64,000 bases of DNA, taken from the NCBI GenBank assembly GCA_028554795.2, contig CM068830.1, positions 109,009,214 through 109,073,213 on the forward strand, read 5' to 3'. The translations under genes were made by a program, and so were the position numbers. Numbering within the stretch: position 1 is the stretch's first letter; every line of letters begins with the position of its first letter. This stretch comes from Sinohyriopsis cumingii (taxonomy: Eukaryota > Mollusca > Bivalvia > Unionida > Unionidae). The notes beneath the pieces were generated by a model that did not search any database, had not been told where the DNA came from, and saw nothing but the letters and a program-made list of their open reading frames with translations. This document shows positions 38,661 through 50,298 of this stretch, one piece after another.

Positions 38661-39450
38661 TATTGGTTCCAATGTACAACCATCATTTAGGATGCCTCAT
38701 CCATTCCTTAATTTCATATCATGTCACTAACATTTTAAAACGGAGCAACTTGTCCCTTCCTGTTAATTGTCGACGAAATATCTCATTCCAGTGTTCTAAG
38801 AATGGTCCACAGGAATAATATTTGCCCTCCTGTTTCTAGCAGGCTTTTTTCAATTATCAATACGAGCTTAATAAAAAGATTTAGACCAGTCTAACATCAA
38901 TACCCATTCTATTGGGAACTGTGCAGGAAAAAAAAAGGAAAAATAACAAATATAAATCTGTCAGATCAAAAGCAGAGGAAGCTGTTGGTGATAATTACCA
39001 GATTTTGTTCATCATTGACTAATGTAACTTTAATGTTTTGTCTGTTATCGAAATGGTATCGATCGTATCAGCAGCAGAAGAGCTAGAATCATCATCAGAA
39101 GAAAGATCTTCCACAGTTACATTGTTTGTATCTTCTGATCTTGAAAGTACATTGAGCAATCGCCTTTTGACGGCTTCCTTTCAGTCTGATATTCGTCTTT
39201 CCTTTATTCCTCACCTACTACTTTCAAAATAAATCTATTATTTTTTAACGACCATTATTGTCAAGTATGAGGATGAAATGTTACATGAAACAGTAATGTA
39301 GGTAGTAAGAATTTTGCATTGCAATTGATTGAATCGTGCTTATTGTAAAAGAAACTGTTATAATTAGTGGTTTTTGCCTAGATAATGTACAACAAGGTAG
39401 CCCCTTTTGAATCAATATAAATGCAAACGGCGATTCTCTCACGCATACAT

Positions 39451-39470
39451 GTGTGTGTGTGTGTGTGTGT
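39451..39470. repeat. (GT)n microsatellite
   Basis: Ten GT units, preceded by an ACGCATACAT flank. Confidence 0.95.
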
Positions 39471-40924
39471 CTTACGGTCAGGTAAATATTAAAAATAATC
39501 GTCTGAAAACAATTATAATTTAGTAATTCTTCAATGCATTTGAAAGATCCACATATATAACAAAACTTTCCAGCTGGGCGATCATTGTCGCTCACTTTGT
39601 CTTTAAACATTTTCCTATCAATGAATGGACTGTACTTTTATTGAGCTAAATACTCTGAATACAATACGTCTTGCATTTTTCCGTATTAATTTCATCGCTA
39701 AGGGTGATCCAGATATAGAAGTTGTACAAAAAATGTGAATAATGCATGTTTCATCCACAATCATGATATATGTGTTATTGATTTTTACTCATATACCGAT
39801 ATTAAATTATTGATTTCACTCACAAGGACATTGAAGAAACCTGATTCAAAAGAAGAATAAAAAGAAAAAAACATATCCTTGCGTCTAGTTCACAACCGCG
39901 ACTTCCGGTTCCAAACGGTAATGAGACCACCATGCATGACCACTTCTAGACCTTATTTTATGCAGATCCATTGGCCCCGAAAAGTTGACCTCTTTTTGAA
40001 CGGCTACTAATAACATCATCCGTAACAACGTCAGTATCGACAGAAGCATACACGTTACACGAAAGTGCATTTAGTTCTACGACTCTGCGTCTAAAGAATA
40101 GATAAACATATAAAGACTGAGCCGTGCGGTAAAGATCCACCTTTAAATACGAATATGAAAATATATATATTACTCATATGCAATTATGCAATTATGCAAT
40201 GCCTGTATTACAGATTAAACCAGTTCATCGGAATTAATTTACAGATATTAATAGTATTATAAGCACATTAGTACATGACTAAATAAGAAAAATCTCAGTA
40301 AATTATATCAAATCTAATAGCAATCATCCCATAATGCCTTCACAACATAATTGAATTACATTTGTATGTTCGTTTATTAGAACTGACAAACTTGTGACTC
40401 AATATAGTCAATACCATATCATTGGGTTATGCGACACAGGGCTGCCACCCTACACACTTACGAATACATTTTGAAACATCCAATACATAACACAAAAAAT
40501 ACATAAAACTGAAAGCAGGACAGAAACCAAACTTATAGCTGACATAACTCCAAAACTGAATATTGTTCCCGTAATTTACTCTATACGTAACAAGGTTGTT
40601 ACGAATGCCGAAAGCCAGAGCACTCGAGGTAATCTGGATTCTCACTGCTTCCTCTTTGCCCTGGCAGGAATGAGTAAAAGACGAACTAAGTATTTTCAAA
40701 TAACCACGGCTAAAAAAAACCACCCTCTTTAAACGCGATGCTCGGCTACGAAACATTGGTATTTGTTATTAAAATATTCTACATAAACATTTTACCAAGC
40801 ACACTTATGTGAGACACATATGTATTCCATCACTATGTTAGGAGCATCACATAAAGAGAGAAAATGACAAACATGTTTACGGCTTTTTATTTTTCTGTCG
40901 TCCTCGTTATCTCTTTATCTTATG

Positions 40925-41025
<101 letters not shown>

Positions 41026-41035
41026 CAAGAGATAG

Positions 41036-41407
41036 ACGTACGTACGTACGCAGGTATACATATACACGTACGTACGTACGTTCGTACATACATACATACA
41101 TACATACATACATACGTACGTACGTATGTAATACATACATACATACATACATACATACATACATACGTACGTACATACGTACGTACATACATACATACGT
41201 GCGTACGTATGTAATACATACATACATACATACATACATACATACATACATACATACATACGTACGTACGTACGTATGTAATACATACATACATAATACA
41301 TACATACGTACGTACGTATGTAATACATACATACATACATACATACATACATACATACATACGTACGTACATACGTGTGTAATACATATATACATACATA
41401 CGTACGT
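41036..41407. repeat. Large TACA/TACG tetranucleotide array, left part
   Basis: About 370 bp of TACA units mixed with TACG units in higher-order blocks separated by GTAATACATACA. It creates long artificial Tyr-Val-Cys-Met open frames on both strands. The array resumes at 43306, so the LINE at 41408-43304 interrupts it. Confidence 0.95.
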
Positions 41408-43304
41408 CATCATCATCATCATCATCAGTCTCATGACCTAGTGTGGTCGTTGAGGCACTCTGCTGCTGAACATCTGACCAGTTCCCTCCACTTGTCTCGA
41501 TCACGTGCCAATACCTGTGTCTCCGCAAAACTTTTCCTGGTCCATTCTGTAATGTTGTCAGTCCACTTTGTTCTCTGTCTACCTCTCCTTCTGCCACCCT
41601 AGACGCTGCCCTGCAGGACTGTTGTGGATAGACTGTTGGCTCTAGTGACATGGTCATGCCATTTCAGTTTTCTCTTTTTGACGGTGGTGAGGAGGTCCTC
41701 ATATTGGCCCACTTCGCGCCTGATGGTGTTACGCACTTCTTCATTTGTGATGTTTTCCATGTAAGAGATGCCACGGATGGTTCTGTAGCATCTCATTTCA
41801 AGTGACTGGATTCTTCGTTGTAATTCTGCTATCAGGGTCCATGCCTCACATGAGTACAAAAAGACTGAGATGACTAGAGCTCCCAATAATCTGATTTTAG
41901 TTTTCAGACAGATATTCTTGTCTCTCCAGATGGGTCTTAGCTTTGACATAGCTGCCATTATTTGTGCTGCTCTTGACAAAATTTCTGCTCTTGATCCCTC
42001 CTCAGTGATTATGGAACTGGCTCACTGTTTCCAATTCATGTCCTCTGACTTCAATCTTGGCTGAGATTTGTTTGTCACTATTTGTCATCAGTTTTGTCTT
42101 CTCAGCGCTTATCTCCATGTCAAATCTGGAAGATGTTTCATCCAGGTTCCTCACTAAGGTGGCTAGCTCGTCTTCACTGCCTGCCAGTCCATCAATGTCG
42201 TCTGCAAAGCGGAGGTTGGTGATGTTACGCCCTCCAATGCTGACTGTCCCACAGTGGTTTACCAGGGCTTCGCTCATGATGCGCTCTAAGTAGATGTTGA
42301 AAAGCGTGGGTGACAGGAGACAGCCTTGACGCACTCCCACTGTTGTCTGGAACCAGTCCCCCACAGCACTTTGGGCAATTGCTTCACTGGTAGCCTTGGC
42401 GTACAGCTGCTTGATGGTATTGATTAACTTTTGACCCATGTTATGCTTCTTCATTGTGGCCCACAATGCCTCAAGAATATCAGAAAAAACTTGAGCAAAG
42501 CAAAAGAAAATTGGATTGGACAAAAGTGCACAGAAATGGAGAACAGTCTGATAAAGAATAACAACAAAAAGGCATTCCAAATTGTGAAAGACCTCACCAG
42601 ACAGAAACAACCAAGAGTCAGTACCATTCAAGAAAAAAATGGAAAATGCCTCACAGAAGCGAGTGACATTGCAGAAAGATGGACTGAGTATTGCAAAGAA
42701 CTCTACAACCATCAGTCCACAGGAGACTCAGAGGTGCTTGAAGTTCCAAACTCCACAAATGATGATGACTTCCCCATTCTCAAAGAAGAGGTGGAGTCAG
42801 CAATAAGAGCACCGAGGAATGGGAAGGCAGCTGGAATTGACAACATCCCAGCTGAACTTATCAAGAATGGGGGAGAATCAGTGAAAGAGCTACTAACAAA
42901 AATCTGCAACAAGATCTGGCAGACAGGTGAATGGTCAACACAATGGACCCAGTCACTGATTATAACACTTCCCAAAAAAGGCAATCTCCAGCTATGCCAA
43001 AATTACAGAACTACCAGTTTGATCAGCCATGCTAGTAAGGTAATGCTGAAGATCATATTGAACAGACTGAAACCACAAGCAGAAGAAATAATCGCAGAAG
43101 AACGGGCCAGGTTCCGGAGTGGAAGAAGCACAACAGAACAAATATTCAATCTCAGGGTTCTGTGCGAAAAGTATTCGCAACACCAACAAGACATCTATCA
43201 TGTGTTCGTCATTTCGAAAAGGCCTTTGAGAGAGTGTGGCATGAGGCATTGTGGGCCACAATGAAGAAGTATAACATGGGTCAAAAGTTAATCAATACCA
43301 TCAA
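41408..43304 (-). mobile_element. RTE-like LINE with 5' inversion (twin-priming product)
   Basis: The 3' part (41408-42472) reads on the minus strand: RT with GQKLINTIKQLYAKA, VGVRQGCLLSPTLFNIYLER, LRFADDIDGLA and then SRAAQIMAAMSKLRPIW, LYSCEAWTL, RKLKWHDHVTRA, ending in a (GAT)n tail at 41408-41427. The 5' part (42473-43304) reads on the plus strand: [76 protein letters not shown]. About 60 bp are shared by both parts in opposite orientation (42413-42472 and 43245-43304). A one-base loss disrupts the motif A Asp (VFVDFEKAF type). Dead copy. Confidence 0.9.
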
Positions 43305-43305
43305 T

Positions 43306-43379
43306 CAATATATACGTACGTACGTATGTAATAAATACATACATACATACATACATACATACATACATACAGACATACA

Positions 43380-43411
<32 letters not shown>

Positions 43412-43412
43412 C
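43306..43412. repeat. TACA/TACG tetranucleotide array, right part
   Basis: Starts TATACGTACGTACGTATGTAATAAATACA and continues as TACA units, the same higher-order pattern as 41036-41407. It is the other half of the target array split by the LINE. Confidence 0.95.
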
Positions 43413-43681
43413 ACGTTTGTCTGACTAAGTGTGCTTCTCTTTTAATCATTTATTCCACAGTGTTGCAGCAATACAATCATAATAATAGATACAATATTTA
43501 GCTAATCTTCATCTAAGTATCTTGCGTCCGTTTTCAATAGATAGAAACAGCCGAGATGAACATTCCAAATTAACTTCATGTAACGCACTGCTATTGAAAA
43601 CACCAATATTTGATAATACTCAACCAGTATTTACCACCTTATCCGCAATCGCTTGCTTTTGATGATATGTTTTCATTTCAG

Positions 43682-43910
43682 ACCGACGAACAGATCGCTC
43701 AGTTTATTGGATTTCCTGAAAACACTGTTCCTGATACCAGTCAATGCCCCCAGCAGGAGGCTATGTATGCCAGCACTCTACACCTGCCACGTGGAACTAA
43801 CTTCTCGGGAAACATCCCTTATACAACAAAGTTTCTTTGTGGAGTAACTCATCAAACTCTTGGTGAAGAAATAAGATATTCAAATGTTTCCAATAACGTC
43901 ATATTTGCAG
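43682..43910 (+). CDS. IgSF gene exon 4: Ig domain 2, second half
   Basis: Residues 180-255. Acceptor TTTCATTTCAG, phase 0 in, phase 1 out at GCAG|GTATAG. It supplies the C'-G strands, with the second core Cys232 in KFLCGVTH, and an extra Cys201 that may pair with Cys167 of exon 3. Sequons NFS and NVS are present. The phase-0 entry matches only exon 3, which confirms the pairing across 16.5 kb. The reading frame is open well upstream of the acceptor, so the start is set by the splice site. Confidence 0.85.
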
Positions 43911-45019
43911 GTATAGAAACGACGTTTTAGATTTAAGTTCATAAAACAATAGCTAGCTTTATATCATTTAGATGCAATTATATGTTTCAATTTTAGTATG
44001 AAAAGTCCTGCTAGTTTAGGTAGTTGTAATCGTATATCTTCTTAATTCATGCCTGAGTTAACAGTTTGCAAGAGTGTGTATGTGCATATTGCATCTATGA
44101 AGATCAATAATTTAATTTAAATGCTGTATTTGAGTCACAAACGGATTTAAATATTAGTTTATTTTAATTTCATGCTTACATTTCAACCAAATGACTCAGT
44201 GACATGAACTTGATTGGGGCTGAATAGTCCCACAACGAAATGACCTAACAGATCCCCAATTCACATATTACAGACTGCCATAGCTGACATACAGATGGAA
44301 GCAGCTAATGTTAGGTTCTAAACTTAAGTGTGGGAGAATTGTAAAAGGCTGTAAGAAGCAGTCAAGTACGTCAGAGAATATTACAAGGAATTGCTAATAA
44401 GACTGCATTTAAAGCGCAGTGTCAATTCACACGAATACTGTGAATGACAAATCGCAAATGAAACTAACAGAGAATGTGTTAATGAAGGTAAATAGAAATG
44501 TATCGGTAGTATTCAAAATGAAACTGTACAAATGGTAGCTATGTGCACCGTGGAATGGTATCAGCTGGGCGAACTGCAAATAGAAAGTGTGGGATCAGTA
44601 ATTGATATTAAGGGTCAGACACTCTTGCTGAAAGCAGTTTTACCAGACCGTGTGCACAGACATTATGTCTGAGTACAGTACAGAGATAACTATGCAATCT
44701 TGTAGCAGGACAATAAAGGAGGAAAAGCTGTAAAATGATGTTTGGTTTTTACTTTTGTATTCCTTTTAAGACAGTATACGATATATATTAGGTTAGTATT
44801 TTTTCTTTCTCCAAAGTATTCCTTTCATATATACCAAAATGTACACAAAATAGGTAATGAATATGTAAGATTTTTTGTTGATGTTTTGTTAGACGTGTGA
44901 AATAGTGGACCCTGCTGAAATCCTATTTTGCTATATCTGCTACTGTAGAATAAGATGACTCATTTTGCAATGCATAGCCTCTTTTTGATAATTCATATGC
45001 ATCTTTTCTTTGGTTGCAG
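43911..45019 (+). other. Intron 4
   Basis: A 1.1 kb intron, GTATAG donor and TTGGTTGCAG acceptor. A less AT-rich middle stretch (44200-44720) has short plus-strand frames, for example IKGQTLLLKAVLPDRVHRHY near 44610-44670. This could be an element remnant, but I cannot name it. Confidence 0.6.
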
Positions 45020-45352
45020 TTCATATGAGTAAGATCAACCTTATAGATTCAGAAAGTGGAGCAAAAGTTACATATGAAGGATTTCCCCAAACATTGAAAT
45101 GCGTCAGTAGTTCATCACGACCAGTGCCTATCATACGATGGTTTCTTCAAACCAATAATGCAACTAATCCAACGTTATTTGTTACCAACAACATCATCGA
45201 GATGATCAAAACCGATATCAATATGCTTCATGTGAGAGAAAGTAAAATTACCATTATCCCGAAAAGAGAACAAATATATAAAATCTTCTGTGCTGGAAAT
45301 ATCGATGGTCAGCAAGAAGTAAAGTCAAAAATTCTTGAAATAGACGTCTTGT
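45020..45352 (+). CDS. IgSF gene exon 5: Ig domain 3
   Basis: Residues 256-366, phase 1-1, acceptor GGTTGCAG, donor T|GTAAGT. Core residues are Cys283 (QTLKC), Trp296 (IIRWF) and Cys346 (KIFCAG). The F-strand lacks the usual Asp-x-Gly-x-Tyr and reads REQIYKIFC, with Tyr342. The 62-residue spacing fits a V/I-type domain. One NAT sequon. The exon ends with T of a split Tyr codon, the pattern repeated at the next two junctions. Confidence 0.9.
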
Positions 45353-45589
45353 GTAAGTTGTCACAAAAGTAAATTGTTTAGATTTCATTGCAAACCAGAA
45401 TTTGTCGGTTAAATTGTGCACTTTTTGGTCCATACAATCATTCCGTACGCATCACAGGTTGTGTATATTACCTATGAATTGAATAAATGACATTATAAAT
45501 GTCCTAAATGCTGTACACAAGTTATCACCGCAATATGTTTCTTGCCTCAACTTATTTAAAGCTATTGCTTATGTTATGAAACTTTATGC

Positions 45590-47110
45590 GTCGTCTATCA
45601 GATGTCTTGCTACCAAGGTGGAATCTCTGTCATCGCAAAGAACTCCCTGATCAAACGTCTAAACCAATCCAAAACCTTCAATTTTAGCCACACATCGTTT
45701 GAACTAGTCCAAAACATACTCACACTGGAATAAAGGTCATTCCATTTTTTTCTGCCTCTAACACCCTGCTCCTGGTAAATAAAACTGAATGTCTCCTTTT
45801 GGGGCAGTTTTCGAATCTTTTGGAGTTTGGAAATTCAATAGGTGGCTACCTGATTATTCTTGGAGCTTTCAACTTGCTTTTGACTGTCCTGGAAACCTAG
45901 GCACATCAAACCGCTTAGATTCCATTTATGTTTTCAACCTCAAAAAGTCAGCTAAATAACCCACCCATAAACACAGTCACATTAAGTTATACGGGCCTCC
46001 ATGATATCACACGAAGTTGCATTAGATCCCCTCTGCATTATGTGCCTAAACCTTCACCTTTATTTGATACTAAGAGAAACATCCGTATTATAAATAGAAT
46101 CAAACTTATGCATGTCATCCAAGCAAACCTAACAACTTGCTTACCTCCTACAGCAGAACAACTTGGTAACTGCTTGCGTTCATTGCTTAACAAACATGCC
46201 CCAACAACCAAGCGCATAGTTTCAATTCGAAAGTGTTCTCCGTGGTATAGCAGTGTTAGGGACCAGCTTCGCACTGCTAAAAAGAGACCGCCGTAAAACT
46301 GAGAGGCTCTGGCTTTCCACCAGACTCACTATTCATAAGCAAATCTATGAAGTCGCTTAGAAGAATGTCACAAATATAGTCCATGCAGCGAAATCAGCCC
46401 ACTACGCTACTAAGATCACGGAAAGTTCCACCTGCTGTGAGCTCTTCGAGATTACTAACAAGCTAATGTCAAAGAACAAATGTACACTACTTCCAACTAT
46501 CTTCTCTCCAGTTAACCTTCCGGACCTGTTTGCTAATGGCTTCCGTGACAAAGAACAAACAAACCATCAGCGATAAGCTGAACAATACAATTTCAATGGA
46601 CTCGTCGTCACCATATAGTTTCAATACAGAATTTCAGCAGCAACTGTTAGTAGCATTTTAACCTGTCTCTATGGATTTATTAGGTACAATCGTGGTGAAG
46701 AAATCACCAAAGTCATGTGAACTTGATCCAGTTCCAACATCACTTCTGCTTGAGTGCTTAGATCCAATATTGCCTTCACTAACTTTTGTTATTATTAACT
46801 CTATCTCATCCGGTGAATTCCCATCATTTTTCAAAACTGCCATTATACAGCCTTTGCTGACGAAACCAACACTTATTAATTTAAAGAACTACTGTCCAGT
46901 TTCTAATATACCATTCATATAAAACATCTTAAAAATTTGTTCTATCCCAACTTATATTTTTATCTGAGTTCAAAAAGTCATTTTAATAATGTAAAGTCTG
47001 CGTATCGCCCTGACCACAGTACTGAAGCTACTCTTCTGAAAGTAGTTAATGACCTTCTCTCTGCTTTGGATAGCGAAAAGATTACATTAGATTACTTTAA
47101 AAAAACAGCT
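45590..47110 (+). mobile_element. CR1/L2-like LINE, endonuclease to start of RT
   Basis: Plus-strand pieces in order: endonuclease (GISVIAKNSLIKRLNQSKTF-like and SHTSFELVQNILTLE near 45620-45740; LIILGAFN near 45855, usual GDFN), linker (LLNKHAPTTKRIVSIRKCSP WYSSVRDQLRTAKK), ELFEITNKLMSKNKCTLLPT, LFANGFRDKE, then RT start (CELDPVPTSLLLECLDPILP, LKNYCPVSNIPF, FNNVKSAYRPDHSTEATLL, VVNDLLSALDS). It stops before the catalytic Asp motifs, so it is truncated 3' and dead. Same family as 10240-10640. Confidence 0.85.
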
Positions 47111-47185
47111 GATCGGATCCTCTTTAGAGTACCACGATCAGAGCATACACCCCTTACTCTGTACCTTACACTGTCTAGCCATTCC

Positions 47186-47189
<4 letters not shown>

Positions 47190-47282
<93 letters not shown>
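47190..47282. repeat. (TA)n-(GATA)n microsatellite
   Basis: About 26 TA units followed by ten GATA units, immediately after the LINE remnant. Confidence 0.95.
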
Positions 47283-47666
47283 TAATTTTACCTTAATATT
47301 CCAGAATGTTGATTTTAATTGACAGTCAATATATAAAATATCATAGTATTAGTCATCCGCGATCAACTGGTTTGATATGTGGAATTCAAGAAGAATACTT
47401 ATATCTAATGTGTCAATGGACATTTTAAAGATATCTTTTGTAATCTTAGGTTACTAAGAATTTCTTTGCTAATGTATACAAAATAATCACGAAAATCTAA
47501 TGAATCCTTACAATGGAGAGCTAATTACAAATGGTGCATACTCCATATGTGTGTGTGTGTGTTTTAGAAACGTAACTTCAAATTGGGGAGTTAATTCCAG
47601 TTTCCCTACTGATTATTCACATCTTAAAGAAAATGTTCAATGTTACTTGGATAACTTGTTCAACCG

Positions 47667-47670
<4 letters not shown>

Positions 47671-47757
<87 letters not shown>
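47671..47757. repeat. (CA)n-(TA)n microsatellite
   Basis: About 16 CA units then about 27 TA units. Confidence 0.95.
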
Positions 47758-47758
<1 letters not shown>

Positions 47759-48094
47759 CTCCAATAGAAAATAAACTGCAAAGATACTTGCGTCTGGGAT
47801 GTTTAGACCTTTCAGTCAAACTAAATGCATATACGATACAAATAGAATTATCATACTGGCAGTGACGTAACTATCTATCCAAAGGGCCCAACAAGAAACT
47901 TTTTGTACCGGGCCCTTATTCTGTCACTTATTTCTTTATCCTGATTGGGCCAGACTAATGAATAATAATGCAAGTTGTGTCATATTTATTATAAGTCTTG
48001 TTAGTATGTTTTCATTATTCCTATTAACCTTGATTTGTATCTGAGGAATCCAGAAAAACTATGTGTACAGATGATAATTGGTTATTAGATCGAT

Positions 48095-48458
48095 ATGTGG
48101 GTGCGTCTGCTACTAAATGATGCCTGTAAAAAACGACACAGTTGCATCACTTGCTTTTATATCTTTCATGGTAGTGATGGTATAGGAGATAATGCTTCCA
48201 GGCGAACCAGTGAGTGCCGTAATCCGCGGACCCAGGTTGAGGTCTCTGTATACTGTGAATTTAAATTCCCTGACTAGTATGAAAATGTTATTTGTATCGT
48301 ATTGGCAATACATTATGTTAGTAGTATCTATCAATGTCGTGTAGAATCCAGAGATATCACTATCACTAAATTGGCAGGATCTACAAAAGACGGGGAAATG
48401 TTTTATTGTTGGACGGAAAATAATACATAGCTATTCATTGCTGATATCCAGAAAGGTA
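48095..48458 (+). pseudogene. Ig-domain pseudoexon A
   Basis: One plus frame carries QVEVSVYCEFKFPD, a TAG, YENVICIV, SIYQCRVESRDITITKLAG, STKDGEMFYCWTENNT, a second TAG, then LFIADIQKG. The DGEMFYC segment is a typical Ig F-strand (DxGxYxC-like), and VSVYC fits the B strand. The two in-frame stops and the poor acceptor make it a dead Ig exon, lying between the real exons for domains 3 and 4. Its end shares about 85 bp with pseudoexon B, including the second stop. Confidence 0.7.
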
Positions 48459-48582
48459 CCATATTTATGAATATTCTGATCTAATCTTCCTTTTCATACA
48501 CTGTTACCTTGCCATCTCAAAACTTTTCAACTACACACATTATATTTAAAGTGTACTGACTATTTGATCAATACACACCCAT

Positions 48583-48740
<158 letters not shown>

Positions 48741-48764
48741 CCTTTCCTAAATTAAAATTTTCAG

Positions 48765-49040
48765 ATCAGGCAGATCAACCACATGTAATTGTACTTGGTC
48801 GAACATTTCCCTGGTTAGAGAATCAGACAGGGATTCTTAGTTGCAACACATCTAACTATGGCAACCCTCCCTCTCAAGTCGTATGGTCCAGTCACGGAGT
48901 TACGAATGGCACAGATCTAATACTTGCTAGCCTGACGCCAAATGACAACGGGAGGTCGGTCTCCTGTCAACTTGTCAACAAATACACCCTCGATAAAAAT
49001 GCTACTGTTAAATCACCGCCTGTAACCCTCATAATCGAAT
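48765..49040 (+). CDS. IgSF gene exon 6: Ig domain 4
   Basis: Residues 367-458, phase 1-1 (acceptor ATTTTCAG, donor T|GTAAGT). It begins with the split Tyr codon and YQADQP, a usual inter-domain linker. Core Cys393 (GILSC), Trp407 (QVVWSS) and Cys434 (NDNGRSVSC, where Ser/Val replace the Tyr of DxGxYxC). The 41-residue Cys spacing makes it a short I/C2-type domain. Four or more NxS/T sites. (TA)n arrays lie on both sides and two dead Ig exons flank it. Confidence 0.9.
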
Positions 49041-49095
49041 GTAAGTAAATGTGAAATTATGAAATATGAACATCCAATGAAAGTATTTACAGTGC

Positions 49096-49098
<3 letters not shown>

Positions 49099-49171
<73 letters not shown>
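49099..49171. repeat. (TA)n microsatellite
   Basis: About 36 TA units starting 58 bp after the exon 6 donor. With the array at 48601-48677 it brackets exon 6. Confidence 0.95.
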
Positions 49172-49708
49172 CTTGATCTTTTGAGTTTTAGCCATTTCTT
49201 AATTTATCCCTCACTCACACTCAGAAATGATCATTCCAGTCATTATAATGTATTTTGAAGATGAGAACGGTTTTTTAATCATACATCAATATAATATTTA
49301 GAATGTTAAAATGTCATTCGTTTATCAGGAATCGACCTACTTTGTTTATTTGTCATGCTCAGTCTTTGATAAGAAGACTTATCCTTGATTATATAAGTTC
49401 GCGTCAACATCCGCAATGCTTGAGCTTGATGTATGTCATGATGTCGATGAGTTACATGTGTCTATTTCTGAGTATCCTGGAAAAGGCAGTGAAGCGATAA
49501 CGTATCCGTTCTTGTACACTGCTATTTTTCATGCACATCAGCAAATATGCTGCTATTTAACTGAAAATATAGTTTTGACTTAAGCTTTTATCAAGTGATG
49601 TTATGTTCGACATTTTATTAATTCCAACAAGGATTCTAAACATATTTATGGTCAATGGGTATTACAATTCCAAAATAAAGTGAAACAAGGAAACAATATC
49701 ATCTAAGA

Positions 49709-49860
49709 TTGTATGGAATTCAACTGCCAATCAGAGTAGGGATTGTCAACATAACATCATTGCATTGTTTTGGCAGGGATCTACAAAAGACGGGGAAATG
49801 TTTTATTGTTGGACGGAAAACAATACATAGCTATTCATTACTGATACCCAGAAAGGTGTC
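49709..49860 (+). pseudogene. Ig-domain pseudoexon B
   Basis: Frame with IVWNSTANQSRDC, a Trp-containing C-strand-like start, then GSTKDGEMFYCWTENNT, TAG, LFITDTQKG. The last ~90 bp (49770-49860) nearly duplicate 48371-48460 of pseudoexon A with a few substitutions and one inserted G, and share the same TAG. Upstream similarity fades within about 60 bp. No intact splice acceptor is apparent. Confidence 0.7.
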
Positions 49861-50070
49861 ATATTCCAGTGGTGTTCCACATGAGATGGTATCCATGTCC
49901 CGCCGCAATCAATAGCACCCTTACATTGCATGCATGTGAGCCTTAAGGGGACAGAGGGCAGATTTTATTTACAAATGTAATGCCGCAATTAGCGACCTAG
50001 TATAAAAAGGTCATAGAAATTCAAATACACAAATGAAGTCAAAACGGTCCAGATTGTTGGATACCTATAT

Positions 50071-50298
50071 TGTTGTTGTTGTTGTGGGATTTAACGCCAT
50101 TTTTCAGCAGACTATAAGCTATGCATGGCGGCCAGTATTAATGGTGGAGGAAGAACCCGGGAAAACCCCGGAAAGAACTACTGAGCAACGAGAAGCTACA
50201 GACCAGCTTTCTCACATACCCATATTGACCGTATACTAGACTCGAACCCAAGCAGACAGAGGTGATATGGCAGTGATCCGTAATGGAGAGCGCTCTAA
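50071..50298 (-). mobile_element. tRNA-derived SINE, family 2, minus strand
   Basis: (GTT)n start (tail on the minus strand), GGGATTTAACGCCATTTTTC, ATGGCGGCCAGTATTAATGG, GGAGGAAGAACCCGGGAAAA, and a tRNA-like head ending in AGAGCGCTCTAAG near 50285-50298. Similar flanks GATACCTATATT (50059-50070) and GATACAAATATT (50299-50310) may be the target-site duplication. Confidence 0.85.

Noticed and set aside
40427..40756. A 109-codon minus-strand open frame
   Set aside because: No domain, signal peptide or homology recognised. Isolated in AT-rich intron sequence.
48015..48100. Possible acceptor (TGTGTACAG) feeding the Ig pseudoexon at 48.1 kb
   Set aside because: The frame from this acceptor meets a stop quickly and does not join the Ig-like frame, so I do not add it to the gene.
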